From assembly GCF_003732225.1 (NCBI RefSeq), contig NZ_MOBJ01000003.1, positions 429,167-493,166 on the forward strand: DNA of 64,000 nucleotides. The letters are read 5' to 3'. Source of the DNA: Pseudomonas brassicacearum. Its GTDB lineage: Bacteria > Pseudomonadota > Gammaproteobacteria > Pseudomonadales > Pseudomonadaceae. This document shows positions 29,510 through 37,420 of this stretch, piece by piece. Below the pieces are notes generated by a model. That model searched no databases, had not been told where the DNA came from, and was given only the letters and a program-made list of their open reading frames with translations. Made by a program: the position numbers and the translations under genes. The number at the start of each line of letters is the position of its first letter. Position 1 is the first letter of the stretch.

Positions 29510-29778
29510 CCCGCACCATCATGTGCCGCAAGTACAAAGAACAATTGCCAGGCCTGGAGCGCGCTCCATTCCCGGGCGCCAAAGGTCAGGACATTTTTGA
29601 CCACGTCTCGGCCAAGGCCTGGGCCGACTGGCAAAAACACCAGACCCTGCTGATCAACGAAAAACGCCTGAACATGATGAACGCCGAAGACCGCAAATAT
29701 CTTCAGGGCGAGATGGACAAGTACTTCTCCGGCGAGGAATACGCCAAGGCCGAAGGCTACGTTCCGCCTGCCGAGTAA
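29506..29778 (+). CDS. yggX: Fe(II)-trafficking / oxidative damage protection protein YggX
   Basis: A 90-residue protein matching Ygg[25 protein letters not shown] at the start with the conserved cysteine, and [19 protein letters not shown] at the end. It protects Fe-S proteins, which suits its coupling to the Fe-S enzyme MutY. Confidence 0.96.
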   Translation: MTRTIMCRKYKEQLPGLERAPFPGAKGQDIFDHVSAKAWADWQKHQTLLINEKRLNMMNAEDRKYLQGEMDKYFSGEEYAKAEGYVPPAE

Positions 29779-29842
29779 TCCCGTAAAAACGGGGGTTGGA
29801 TCGTAAGCGACGGTAATAATTAAATATTTTTTGAAAACTTGC

Positions 29843-29871
29843 TTGACGCCCCCCTGAAAAACCCGTTTAAT
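29843..29871 (+). promoter_or_regulatory. Sigma-70 promoter of tRNA-Phe
   Basis: TTGACG (29843-29848) and TTTAAT (29866-29871) with a 17-bp spacer, followed by a GC-rich discriminator typical of stringently controlled tRNA promoters. Confidence 0.8.
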
Positions 29872-29881
29872 GCGCCCCGTT

Positions 29882-29957
29882 GCCCAGATAGCTCAGTCGG
29901 TAGAGCAGGGGATTGAAAATCCCCGTGTCGGCGGTTCGATTCCGTCTCTGGGCACCA
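29882..29957 (+). tRNA. tRNA-Phe (GAA)
   Basis: A complete 76-nt cloverleaf: GCCCAGA acceptor arm, D arm GCTCAGTCGGTAGAGC, anticodon GAA (29915-29917), GTTCGATTC T loop and encoded CCA. It is followed by a strong terminator. Its last bases and terminator are duplicated 2,503 bp away. Confidence 0.97.
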
Positions 29958-30010
29958 AATACCGAAAACCCTGAATCGCAAGATTCAGGGTTTTTTTATG
30001 CCTGCGATTT
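29944..30010. repeat. Direct repeat, left copy (tRNA-Phe attachment-like site)
   Basis: 67 bp from the tRNA-Phe 3' end through its terminator, matching 32447-32513 at 64 of 67 positions by eye alignment. tRNA 3' ends are common integration sites, and such a duplication is the usual trace of a past insertion. The right copy carries only the tRNA end, so the left is the functional tRNA. Confidence 0.88.
29965..29997 (+). terminator. Terminator of tRNA-Phe
   Basis: AAAACCCTGAATC and GATTCAGGGTTTT pair around GCAA, followed by further T. The same hairpin is repeated at 32468-32500. Confidence 0.92.
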
Positions 30011-30219
30011 GGCGAGGAACTATTCCCGTCACCATCGAGGTGCCTTTCCCCCCTCTCGCTACGCCAGCAAGCGCCTGGTAATCAGATGTCCCTGGCGCCT
30101 GACAGAACCGTCCGCATGCTTTAGCGGAAATGGATGACATACGCTAATTATTTCATTGGGCAGAATTGGAAGACGAGCTACCGCATCACCGGGAGCAGAT
30201 ACACAACAGGATGTAGACA
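30011..30219. other. Gene-free stretch inside the tRNA-Phe element
   Basis: About 210 bp with no convincing gene, possibly holding the promoter of the oxygenase gene and decayed sequence. A weak AGGAT ribosome site lies just before 30220. Confidence 0.4.
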
Positions 30220-31299
30220 ATGGCGGACGCCGTTAAACAAGACATCGAAGCCGCCGAGCTTTTTACTGAACAAGAAGTCAGAACCTTCCGCTTTGATGCT
30301 CGACAGTCAACATTGCTTCACACGTTCACCGAAGAACTGGCCGCCATCGGCGGGCCGCAGGCACCAGGAGCCAAGTCCAGGGCCTCTCTGGCAGCCGCCG
30401 AATTGAAGTTCTCGTTTTCGAAAGACCAATGCGAACTGCTGGGTGCCTACTCCAATGGCCTTGTTTCCCTGTTGATCTTTGAAGGGCTGCAAAAAATCAC
30501 CGATATCAGCCCTCCCAATGAACTACCAGACCTGACATCCCTGGAAAATCGATACGAAGTCCTTTGCCTGGCCGCCCGAAATCAGATCTTGTTGGAACTG
30601 GTAGATAACAATGCCTTTGCCTATGACATGGACAACGAAGGAAAACTGGTTCGATTGGTGACCAACTTCAAGGGTGGCGGACTTACCAAAATCAATGCCG
30701 AGCCGCCAGTCAAAGAACTGAGCTCCCATTCCGGCCTCGCGCTCGGCCCGCATACCGAGGCGCCTTACTGGTGCGCAGTGAACGCGAAAGACGGGCACTC
30801 GCCCTCCCCTTCGTCGCTCATACTTTCCGCCCTGTGGAACCCGAGCCTGGAACCCACACGGGTCATTCCACTGCCTCCCATACTCGAAAAAATTGGCGTC
30901 ACCAACTGCCTCGCACTGACCACGGGCAACTTCCAGTTCACTCGTAGTGACTCCTTTGTCAGTGGCAAAGGTGAAGATGGCCGCAACGTTTCGATTCTGG
31001 AATTCGACGACAAGGTCGGGTTCGCAGCCCGCTTCAATTCGTATCGTTTTTCGGTCAATGACAACACCTCGACCTTTGTCAAAACGGCTTACGCCGCCCT
31101 TTGCCAAGGTGTGGGCAAAGCAACTCCGGCTGAATACACGCTGACCCAGGAGTCGGCCATGGCCATCAATAACATCCGAGCTCTGCACTGTCGCGATGTC
31201 ATCAAAGACAACAGACGGGTTTTGGTTCGTCTTTTCGGACTTTCAAAATTTTCTTCCCCCATCGTTATTTCAGAGGACCCGTTACTGCTGCGGGGCTGA
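30220..31299 (+). CDS. Clavaminate synthase-like Fe(II)/2-oxoglutarate oxygenase
   Basis: A 359-residue protein with the features of the TauD/clavaminate synthase-like superfamily: the HxE metal pair H178/E180 in GPHTEAPYW and the distal motif NNIRALHCRDVIKDNRRVLVRLFG, giving the third metal ligand H323 and a likely 2-oxoglutarate-binding arginine R337. Such enzymes hydroxylate or desaturate amino acids or related small molecules; the substrate is unknown. It is followed by a TSUP transporter and is bracketed by tRNA-Phe direct repeats, so it is probably acquired cargo. Assignment to the superfamily is fairly firm. Confidence 0.72.
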   Translation: MADAVKQDIEAAELFTEQEVRTFRFDARQSTLLHTFTEELAAIGGPQAPGAKSRASLAAAELKFSFSKDQCELLGAYSNGLVSLLIFEGLQKITDISPPNELPDLTSLENRYEVLCLAARNQILLELVDNNAFAYDMDNEGKLVRLVTNFKGGGLTKINAEPPVKELSSHSGLALGPHTEAPYWCAVNAKDGHSPSPSSLILSALWNPSLEPTRVIPLPPILEKIGVTNCLALTTGNFQFTRSDSFVSGKGEDGRNVSILEFDDKVGFAARFNSYRFSVNDNTSTFVKTAYAALCQGVGKATPAEYTLTQESAMAINNIRALHCRDVIKDNRRVLVRLFGLSKFSSPIVISEDPLLLRG

Positions 31300-31372
31300 T
31301 TCTTCAAGTGTTCAGGCTGATGAACGACCCGTCATGTGATGACTGGGCAATATCTATAAAAGAGAGAATGTA

Positions 31373-32164
31373 ATGTCTTGGGATGTCATTGGCATGTTGG
31401 CGCTCGTCGCTTTTTGCGCCGGTTTTTTTGATGCGATTGCCGGTGGCGGCGGTTTGATCACCTTGCCTGCATTGTTTCTGGCCGGTGTAGATCCGATCAG
31501 CGCCATTGCAACGAACAAGTTCCAGGCCGCTTCGGCAACTATTTCAGCAACCGTAACTTTTGCTCGCAAGGGCATGATCGAGTGGCGCGAAGGCCGCTTC
31601 CTGGTTGTCTGCGGATTTATTGGCGGTGCCAGTGGTGCCTTGCTGGTCAGTTCTATTGATAAGCACTATCTGGAAGTATGTGTGCCCATCATGCTGATTC
31701 TGGTGGCCGTCTATTTTGCCTTCTCTCCCAAACTGGCCAATGAAGACCGGCGCAAGAGAATCGGCATTCTGCTTTTCTCGTTTACCGTAGCGCCGATCCT
31801 GGGCTTTTACGACGGCATATTCGGCCCCGGCGTAGGTTCATTCTTTATTGTCGGGTTTGTCCTTCTCTGCGGCCTGGGCATGATGCGGGCCATGAGTTTC
31901 ACCAAACTTGCCAATGCCTCATGCAACCTGGGTTCGCTGTCGGTTTTTATCACCAAAGGGGTAATTATCTGGCCGATTGCCATAGCCATGGCTTTGGCGG
32001 CCTTCATCGGTGCGCAGCTTGGCGCACGGGCCGCAGTGCGAGTCGGTCCACGGTTGATAAAACCTATGTTGATCGTGGTGTGCTGCGCGTTAGCCATCAA
32101 GCTTCTGAGCGTGGAAAGTAACCCTTTGCGTGTTGCCGTCATTCACTCATTGGCTTCGCTATGA
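31373..32164 (+). CDS. TSUP/TauE-SafE family transporter
   Basis: A 263-residue inner-membrane protein with about 8 hydrophobic segments and the twin family motifs: GFFDAIAGGGGLITLPALFLAGVDP in the first half and YDGIFGPGVGSFFIVGFV in the second. TSUP members usually export or import small organic anions or sulfur compounds. Pairing with the upstream oxygenase suggests export or uptake of its product or substrate; this is inference. Confidence 0.85.
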   Translation: MSWDVIGMLALVAFCAGFFDAIAGGGGLITLPALFLAGVDPISAIATNKFQAASATISATVTFARKGMIEWREGRFLVVCGFIGGASGALLVSSIDKHYLEVCVPIMLILVAVYFAFSPKLANEDRRKRIGILLFSFTVAPILGFYDGIFGPGVGSFFIVGFVLLCGLGMMRAMSFTKLANASCNLGSLSVFITKGVIIWPIAIAMALAAFIGAQLGARAAVRVGPRLIKPMLIVVCCALAIKLLSVESNPLRVAVIHSLASL

Positions 32165-32217
32165 TCAATCTGTCGGCGTTGACCGGCGAATCTTGACTTC
32201 AGTCGCGACTGCAGCAG

Positions 32218-32415
32218 TTCGATGAGACGTCGATTGGCCCTGCACATTACTTTTCAGAAACCTTCGAGGGTTATCAACTTGAAGGTCGCGGTCTGTCGAT
32301 CACCGCAAGCAAGCCAACGCCCCCCACAGGTACTGGCCATTCATGGCGCTCGCTCAGAACCCCATAACTTTCTCGACTCGTCATCGCTGGCCTTTCTGCG
32401 CAAGTTTAAAGCCGC
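32218..32415 (+). pseudogene. Frameshifted alpha/beta-hydrolase fragment
   Basis: In one frame 32218-32350 reads FDETSIGPAHYFSETFEGY..., and near 32320-32340 the similarity moves to a second frame giving QVLAIHGARSEPHNF, which looks like the first strands and oxyanion loop (xHGxR) of an alpha/beta hydrolase. It then stops well short of a nucleophile elbow. I read it as a decayed remnant at the right end of the tRNA-Phe element. Confidence 0.4.
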
Positions 32416-32446
32416 ATCCCGCCGGAGTCAGGATAGTGCGGCGCGA

Positions 32447-32513
32447 GTCTCTGGGAACCCAATACCGAAAACCCTGAATCGCAAGATTCAGGGTTTTTTT
32501 ATGCCCGCGATTT
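32447..32513. repeat. Direct repeat, right copy (tRNA-Phe attachment-like site)
   Basis: Right boundary of the element: GTCTCTGGG and the downstream terminator of tRNA-Phe repeated, with mismatches at the tenth and fourteenth base and one near the end. The hairpin at 32468-32500 may now serve as terminator for the minus-strand gene at 32541. Confidence 0.88.
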
Positions 32514-32540
32514 GATGACGCCGCGCAAAAGCCGTCATCC

Positions 32541-32996
32541 CTAACTATTACTATTGCTCTTCCAGTGGAAGACCAGATTGCGTGCGGCACCTTTGCCGAC
32601 TTCAGCGGTATCACGCAGCACTTCACCATTACGCGTCGCGACTACGGTGTACTTGCCAGCGGGTAGCTGAACGTAAACCAGAGGACCCGCCTGGGTCAGG
32701 GTCAGCACGGTTTGCCCCTGGGCTTTCTGAATGACCACATCTACGTCGGGAACATATTTATTCTCCGTCCCGGTGGAGAAGGTCATGTGCAGGTTGTAGC
32801 CCTTGGTTTGCTGAATGGCCTTTGACTCATCCTCGCCGATACCGCCAGACAGGTAGTTGATCCCGTTTTGCTGTTGCTCCTGGACTTGTACGGCTGAACT
32901 GTCGATCGGCTCAGCGCTGGCGGCCCGCGACATGGCTGGAAACACCAGTAAGCCGACAGCGGCGAGGGGCAGTATGAATGAATGGACGTACCTCAT
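32541..32996 (-). CDS. Secreted carboxypeptidase-regulatory-like (beta-sandwich) protein
   Basis: A 151-residue protein with a signal peptide (ILPLAAVGLLVFPAMSRAASA) and a small domain ending GPLVYVQLPAGKYTVVATRNGEVLRDTAEVGKGAARNLVFHW, which has the pattern of carboxypeptidase-regulatory or DUF-type beta sandwiches. No catalytic residues. Likely periplasmic; function unknown. Confidence 0.65.
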   Translation of the reverse strand: MRYVHSFILPLAAVGLLVFPAMSRAASAEPIDSSAVQVQEQQQNGINYLSGGIGEDESKAIQQTKGYNLHMTFSTGTENKYVPDVDVVIQKAQGQTVLTLTQAGPLVYVQLPAGKYTVVATRNGEVLRDTAEVGKGAARNLVFHWKSNSNS

Positions 32997-33247
32997 GATG
33001 ACGACTCCCGGGTTCCACAGAACCCTATCCGTTACACCATTTTTGATTGCTGACCGAGGATCAGGGTTTTAGATCGATTCGGACTTGAGTCCAGTACGAA
33101 ACGGACCAAGCATTCAGTACACCCGAATCAGATCCTCCGGTACGTGACGCACTGCTTCGCGTCACGCGCGACTACGGGCTCCAAACCGTTGCACAACGCC
33201 AGCGTTGAAGTTCATTCTTGGGCTCGCCATCGCCAGGGCTCAGACCC

Positions 33248-34213
33248 ATGCATCTACAAAGCGTACCCTCCACATTCAGGCCAGAATCGCCAGCCACACA
33301 AACGCAAAGCGTGCCCTTCAAGGAACCTGCCGCCGACGGCTTTATCCTTGGCGGCTTCACCTGGCGACACGCCCTCGCGGACGCGATGCGACCGGTAGTC
33401 ATCATCAACGCCGCCACCTCAGTCCGCTGCCGACACTACTCGCGCTTCGCCGATTACCTGTTCGCCAATGGCTTCGACGTCATCACCTATGACTACCGCG
33501 GCATCGGCGAGTCTCGGCCAACATCGCCCAAAGGGTTTCAGGCTTCATGGTCCGACTGGGGCGTGCTGGATTTCGAAGCCATACTCAAACGCGCTCAGCG
33601 GGAGTTTCCCGGCCAACCCATTGACGTGGTCGGCCACAGCTTCGGCGGCTGTGCGGCGGGGTTGGGCGCTTCAGGGCACGTGATCCGGCGCCTGGTGACC
33701 GTCGGCGCGCAGTTCGCCTACTGGCGCGACTATGCGCCTGCCCATCGCTGGCGGATGTTCGGCAAGTGGCACCTGCTGATGCCGTTGATGACGCTGGTGT
33801 GCGGCTACTTCCCCGGCAAACGCCTCGGCTGGCTGGAAGACACGCCCGCCGGTGTGGTTCGCGACTGGAGCACGCCCACCGCCCGCTATGAGAAACGTCC
33901 CAGCGGTCGCGCCATCCACGCCAGAAACGGCCGTCTGCCCTTTGCCAGCGTCACCGCACAAACCCTGGCTATCAGCCTCAGCGATGATCCCTACGGCACA
34001 ATTGCAGCCATCGAACGCCTGCTCGGCTACTTCACCGGCAGTACAAACACCCACCTACGAATCACCCCGCAAGACATCGGCGAAGAAGAAGTCGGACATT
34101 TCGCCTTTTTTCGCAGCCCATACCAAGCCACACTATGGCCCATTGCATTGTCATGGCTGCAAAACGGCGAGCTGACACCCGACACCCCCGGGCGGCGAGT
34201 GCCACGCAGCTGA
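33248..34213 (+). CDS. Alpha/beta-fold hydrolase
   Basis: A 321-residue hydrolase: GNAATSVR-like start of the fold (VVIINAATSVRCRHYSRFADYLFANGFDVITYDYRGIGES), the nucleophile elbow GHSFGG and a late histidine in EEEVGHFAFF; the acid is probably the Asp in ISLSDDPYG. Similar proteins are common, uncharacterised esterases or acyltransferases. The start is uncertain: 33248 has only a weak CAGGGC upstream; an in-frame alternative is at 33218. The C-terminal arm is rich in Arg and Pro. Confidence 0.75.
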   Translation: MHLQSVPSTFRPESPATQTQSVPFKEPAADGFILGGFTWRHALADAMRPVVIINAATSVRCRHYSRFADYLFANGFDVITYDYRGIGESRPTSPKGFQASWSDWGVLDFEAILKRAQREFPGQPIDVVGHSFGGCAAGLGASGHVIRRLVTVGAQFAYWRDYAPAHRWRMFGKWHLLMPLMTLVCGYFPGKRLGWLEDTPAGVVRDWSTPTARYEKRPSGRAIHARNGRLPFASVTAQTLAISLSDDPYGTIAAIERLLGYFTGSTNTHLRITPQDIGEEEVGHFAFFRSPYQATLWPIALSWLQNGELTPDTPGRRVPRS

Positions 34214-34250
34214 GTGGCCTACCCTCTCAACGAAATACGGAACGACGCCC

Positions 34251-34667
34251 ATGGCATCCGCGAACAAACAGCACAAACGCGCTACCCGCGCCAAAGCGAA
34301 AGCCAAGCAGAACCGCACTCAACGGGCCGCCGCGCCGGTCGAGCTGGACCCGAACGACGATCGCATCGACTTCGAATCGGTGGACCTGACCGAACTGTTC
34401 AAAAAAATGATCGACGCCGAAAAGACCAGTCAGCAAGCGATGTGCACGGCCTTCCTGGAAGACCCGCTGTTGGAGCTGGTGTACGAACAGGAAGGCGAAG
34501 AAGGCGCGATGGACTTCATCCTCGCCGCGCTGATCGAGTATCGCCAATGGTCCACCGAGGCGGACGAAGCTGGCGCCCTGGCGTGGATCGAATCGTCAGC
34601 CTTCCAGGCTGACTACGTGGCGGCGTCCGACGCCATCGCAGCCCAAACCCAACAGAAACCGAACTGA
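34251..34667 (+). CDS. Hypothetical protein with Lys/Arg-rich N-terminus
   Basis: A 138-residue protein, MASANKQHKRATRAKAKAKQNRTQ at the start and an acidic helical remainder. The basic start could bind nucleic acid or be a weak targeting stretch. It is a tandem paralog of the next gene, 6 bp away. Such pairs occur in other pseudomonads; function unknown. Confidence 0.7.
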   Translation: MASANKQHKRATRAKAKAKQNRTQRAAAPVELDPNDDRIDFESVDLTELFKKMIDAEKTSQQAMCTAFLEDPLLELVYEQEGEEGAMDFILAALIEYRQWSTEADEAGALAWIESSAFQADYVAASDAIAAQTQQKPN

Positions 34668-34673
34668 GTTCCC

Positions 34674-35126
34674 ATGGCATCCCTGAACAAGCAACAGAAA
34701 CGCGCCAAACGCGCCAAGATCAAAGCCAGGCAAATCAATATTCACGGCAGAAAACCCGCCGCACTGGACGATGACCTGGGCGAAATCGGCGAGCCGATCC
34801 CGGAATACACCCTGGCGATGTTCAGCAAAATGCGTGATGCGCAGGCCATCAGCCGCAACGACATGCTGCTGACCCTGCTGTCCAACCTCAGCGAGATCAT
34901 CAACGATCATCCAGAGCTGCTGGACATGGAAAACGCCGAGAACGAAGCCATGGCCGCCACTCACCTGGCTGCCGACATGCTGATTGACTACCGCATGTGG
35001 ACCGACGGCGTAGACCGTGAGACCGCGCAACTCTGGCTCACCGAGCCGCAGTTCATCACCGACTTCGGGATTGCGCTGGACAGCTATCGCGAGTCGCTGG
35101 AAGTGCCTGAGGCAAAAGCCGAATAA
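34674..35126 (+). CDS. Hypothetical protein, paralog of the preceding gene
   Basis: A 150-residue protein starting MASLNKQQKRAKRAKIKARQ, then acidic helices with LIDYRMWTDGVDRETAQLWLTEPQF matching LIEYRQWSTEADEAGALAWIESSAF in its neighbour. The pair is probably cotranscribed and ends at the terminator at 35153. Confidence 0.7.
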   Translation: MASLNKQQKRAKRAKIKARQINIHGRKPAALDDDLGEIGEPIPEYTLAMFSKMRDAQAISRNDMLLTLLSNLSEIINDHPELLDMENAENEAMAATHLAADMLIDYRMWTDGVDRETAQLWLTEPQFITDFGIALDSYRESLEVPEAKAE

Positions 35127-35142
35127 CACATCCCTAAAGTCT

Positions 35143-35187
35143 GCAAAAACAAAAACGGCCGCATGTCATCCCTGACAGCGGCCGTTT
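35143..35187. repeat. 45-bp direct repeat, left copy, containing a terminator
   Basis: Identical over 45 bases to 35966-36010. It holds AAACGGCCGC and GCGGCCGTTT arms with an inner TGTCA/TGACA pair and acts as the terminator of the paralog pair. The two copies bracket vapBC. Confidence 0.92.
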
Positions 35188-35193
35188 CTTTTT
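35153..35193 (+). terminator. Terminator of the paralog pair
   Basis: Hairpin AAACGGCCGC ... GCGGCCGTTT followed by CTTTTT. Confidence 0.88.
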
Positions 35194-35254
35194 AAAGATC
35201 ATCACCCTGTCGAAGCGCTGGCGCTACCCTTCATCAGTCTCAGCGTATATCCCA

Positions 35255-35282
35255 TTGACATATCCCTACCACAACCTATTCT
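35255..35282 (+). promoter_or_regulatory. Sigma-70 promoter of vapBC
   Basis: TTGACA (35255-35260) and TATTCT (35277-35282) with a 16-bp spacer, about 38 bp before vapB. VapB-VapC complexes usually repress such promoters; no clear operator palindrome was seen. Confidence 0.65.
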
Positions 35283-35319
35283 TTGGGCTCTAAGCGCAGC
35301 AAAAGCGGAGGACACCCCA

Positions 35320-35550
35320 ATGGAACAGACCACCCTTTTCATGAGCAATCGCAGCCAGGCCGTCCGCTTGCCCAAAGCAGTGGCAATGCCTGAAGACGTG
35401 AAACGCGTCAATGTTGTAGCCATTGGTCGCGCTCGTATCATCACTCCGGCAGATGAAGCCTGGGATAGCTGGTTCGATGGCGATAACGTCACTGCCGATT
35501 TTATGGCCGACCGTGAGCAACCGGCCGATCAGGAGCGCGAGTCGTTCTGA
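35320..35550 (+). CDS. vapB: Antitoxin VapB
   Basis: A 76-residue AbrB/SpoVT-type antitoxin: MEQTTLFMSNRSQAVRLPKAVAMP is the swapped-hairpin DNA-binding part, and the acidic C-terminus (DEAWDSWFDG) should wrap VapC. Its stop overlaps the vapC start by one base (TGATG), the standard coupled arrangement. Confidence 0.9.
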   Translation: MEQTTLFMSNRSQAVRLPKAVAMPEDVKRVNVVAIGRARIITPADEAWDSWFDGDNVTADFMADREQPADQERESF

Positions 35551-35957
35551 TGATCAAATACATGCTCGATACCAACATTTGCATTTTTACCATCAAGAAC
35601 AAACCACAGGTCGTGCGCGACGCTTTCAATCGCCATCACGGCCAGCTGTGTATCAGCGCAGTCACGTTGATGGAATTGATTTACGGTGCTGAAAAATCTG
35701 CGGCACCGGAAAAGAACCTGGCCGTGATCGAAGGTTTTGCAGCTCGTCTTGAGGTCTTGCCCTTCGATTACGAAGCGGCTGCCCACACCGGAATGATTCG
35801 CTCGGAACTTGCAAAAGCCGGCACACCGATAGGCCCTTACGACCACATGATTGCGGGTCACGCGCGCTCACAAGGGTTCATTGTGGTGACAAATAATCTT
35901 CGGGAATTCGAGCGTGTTCCTGGGTTACGCGTAGAGGATTGGGTACACCTCGATTGA
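35550..35957 (+). CDS. vapC: Ribonuclease toxin VapC (PIN domain)
   Basis: A 135-residue PIN-domain endoribonuclease. The acidic site is visible as D7 (MLDTNIC), E42 (LMELIYG) and D98 (GPYDHMIAG), with VVTNNLREFERV as the last motif; Asn stands at the fourth acidic position, as in several VapC proteins. VapC toxins cleave specific tRNAs or rRNA. It is followed at once by the duplicated 45-bp terminator. Confidence 0.92.
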   Translation: MIKYMLDTNICIFTIKNKPQVVRDAFNRHHGQLCISAVTLMELIYGAEKSAAPEKNLAVIEGFAARLEVLPFDYEAAAHTGMIRSELAKAGTPIGPYDHMIAGHARSQGFIVVTNNLREFERVPGLRVEDWVHLD

Positions 35958-35965
35958 ACTCGGCA

Positions 35966-36010
35966 GCAAAAACAAAAACGGCCGCATGTCATCCCTGACA
36001 GCGGCCGTTT
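35966..36010. repeat. 45-bp direct repeat, right copy, containing a terminator
   Basis: Perfect copy of 35143-35187, now between the convergent vapC and gabP genes, where its hairpin (arms AAACGGCCGC and GCGGCCGTTT) can terminate both. Spacing 823 bp. Confidence 0.92.
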
Positions 36011-36028
36011 TGCATTACGCGGGGCGAA

Positions 36029-37420
36029 TCAGCTCAACACTACCGCGCCACGTTGTTCCAGTTTGCGACGGCGAGCCACAAACAAACCGGCAGCCACCAC
36101 CAAAAGGCTCAACAGCCCCGTGGCAAGGATTTCCACACGATGGGCATCCTGAAACAGCATGATGGTCAGGGCCGCCACGATGAATACGATCACCGCGTAG
36201 GTCAGGCCCGGGAACAGCCACATGCTGAAGGCGATTTTTTCGCCGCGTGCCATGCGCTGTTTGCGCATGCGCAGTTGCGAAATCGCGATCACCAGGTACA
36301 CCAACAGCGCGATAGCGCCGGAGCTGGCCAGCAGGAAATCGAACACCGCAGCCGGGGCCACGTAGTTGGCGAACACTGCCAGGAAAGCTGCGGCGGTGGA
36401 CAGGATTACTGCCCAGTACGGCGTGCCAGCGCTGTTGGTGCGCTGGGAAACGGCCGGTGCATCGCCGCGCTTGCCCAGGGAGAACATCATGCGGGATGCG
36501 GTGTACAACGCCGAGTTCAGGCAGCTGGTCACCGCAACCAGCACCACGATGTCGACGATCAGCTTGGCATTCGGGATGCCCATGCGCTCAAGCACGGTCT
36601 GATAGGAACCGACGCTGGCCAGAACCGGGTCGTTCCATGGCACCAGGGCCACAACGATGAAGATCGATACGAGGTAGAACAAGCCAATCCGCCAGATCAC
36701 CGAATTGGTGGCCTTGGAGATTTGCTGGCCAGGGTTCTTCGACTCCGCGGCCGCGATGGTCACGATCTCAGTGCCCATGAAGGAAAACATGGTGGTCAGG
36801 ATGGCGCCCAGTACGGCGCCCATGCCATTTGGCAGGAAGCCCTGGGTGTCGAACAGGTGCGAAACGCCGCTGACCTGGCTGCTTGGCAGGTAGCCGAAGA
36901 TCGCCATGACACCGAGGACAATGAAACCGATGATCGCCAGGACTTTGATCAGAGCGAACCAGAATTCGAACTCGCCGTAGTTTTTCACGCTGAACAGGTT
37001 GGTCACTGTCAGCAGCAAAGTGATGATCAGGGTAAATGCCCAGATGGCCACGTTAGGGAACCAGGCATGCAGGATAGTCGCGGCGGCGTTGGCCTCCAGC
37101 GGGATTACCAGAACCCAGAACCACCAATAGAGCCAGCCGATGGTGAAACCGGCCCAGTGACCGATGGCGCGATCGGCGTAGGTCGAGAAAGAGCCCGTGT
37201 CCGGAGAAGCAACGGCCATTTCGCCAAGCATGCGCATGACCAGCACTACCAGCATACCGGCGGCAGCGTAGGCCAACAGCACGGCCGGGCCTGCGGCAGC
37301 GATGGCGTGACCCGAGCCAACGAACAGGCCGGCGCCGATAACACCGGCAATCGACAACATGGTCACATGGCGCGGTTTGAGCCCCTGTTCGAGGCCATTA
37401 GAGCTTTGGGTACTGCTCAT
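36029..37420 (-). CDS. gabP: APC-family amino acid permease, GABA permease type
   Basis: A 463-residue inner-membrane proton symporter with 12 hydrophobic segments. The amino acid-polyamine signature is clear: GLKPRHVTMLSIAGVIGAGLFVGSG at the start and EIVTIAAAESKNPGQQISKATNSV. Best match by eye is GabP (gamma-aminobutyrate uptake), though other neutral amino acid permeases are close. The start MSSTQSSNG at 37420 is the family start; the frame is open 93 bp further. It faces the duplicated terminator. Confidence 0.8.
   Translation of the reverse strand: MSSTQSSNGLEQGLKPRHVTMLSIAGVIGAGLFVGSGHAIAAAGPAVLLAYAAAGMLVVLVMRMLGEMAVASPDTGSFSTYADRAIGHWAGFTIGWLYWWFWVLVIPLEANAAATILHAWFPNVAIWAFTLIITLLLTVTNLFSVKNYGEFEFWFALIKVLAIIGFIVLGVMAIFGYLPSSQVSGVSHLFDTQGFLPNGMGAVLGAILTTMFSFMGTEIVTIAAAESKNPGQQISKATNSVIWRIGLFYLVSIFIVVALVPWNDPVLASVGSYQTVLERMGIPNAKLIVDIVVLVAVTSCLNSALYTASRMMFSLGKRGDAPAVSQRTNSAGTPYWAVILSTAAAFLAVFANYVAPAAVFDFLLASSGAIALLVYLVIAISQLRMRKQRMARGEKIAFSMWLFPGLTYAVIVFIVAALTIMLFQDAHRVEILATGLLSLLVVAAGLFVARRRKLEQRGAVVLS

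Noticed and set aside
30011-30219. Possible truncated gene upstream of the oxygenase (frames ending near 30137 and 30210)
   Set aside because: Short fragments, no coherent homology I can name, and no ribosome site.
32222-32515. 97-codon frame across the right edge of the tRNA-Phe element
   Set aside because: It runs through the duplicated terminator and joins unrelated segments; the hydrolase-like piece is better explained as a frameshifted remnant.
33143-33164. GTGACGC/GCGTCAC inverted repeat in front of the alpha/beta hydrolase gene
   Set aside because: No T run, and the stem lies between divergent genes, so it is not a terminator; no known operator matches. Possibly chance.
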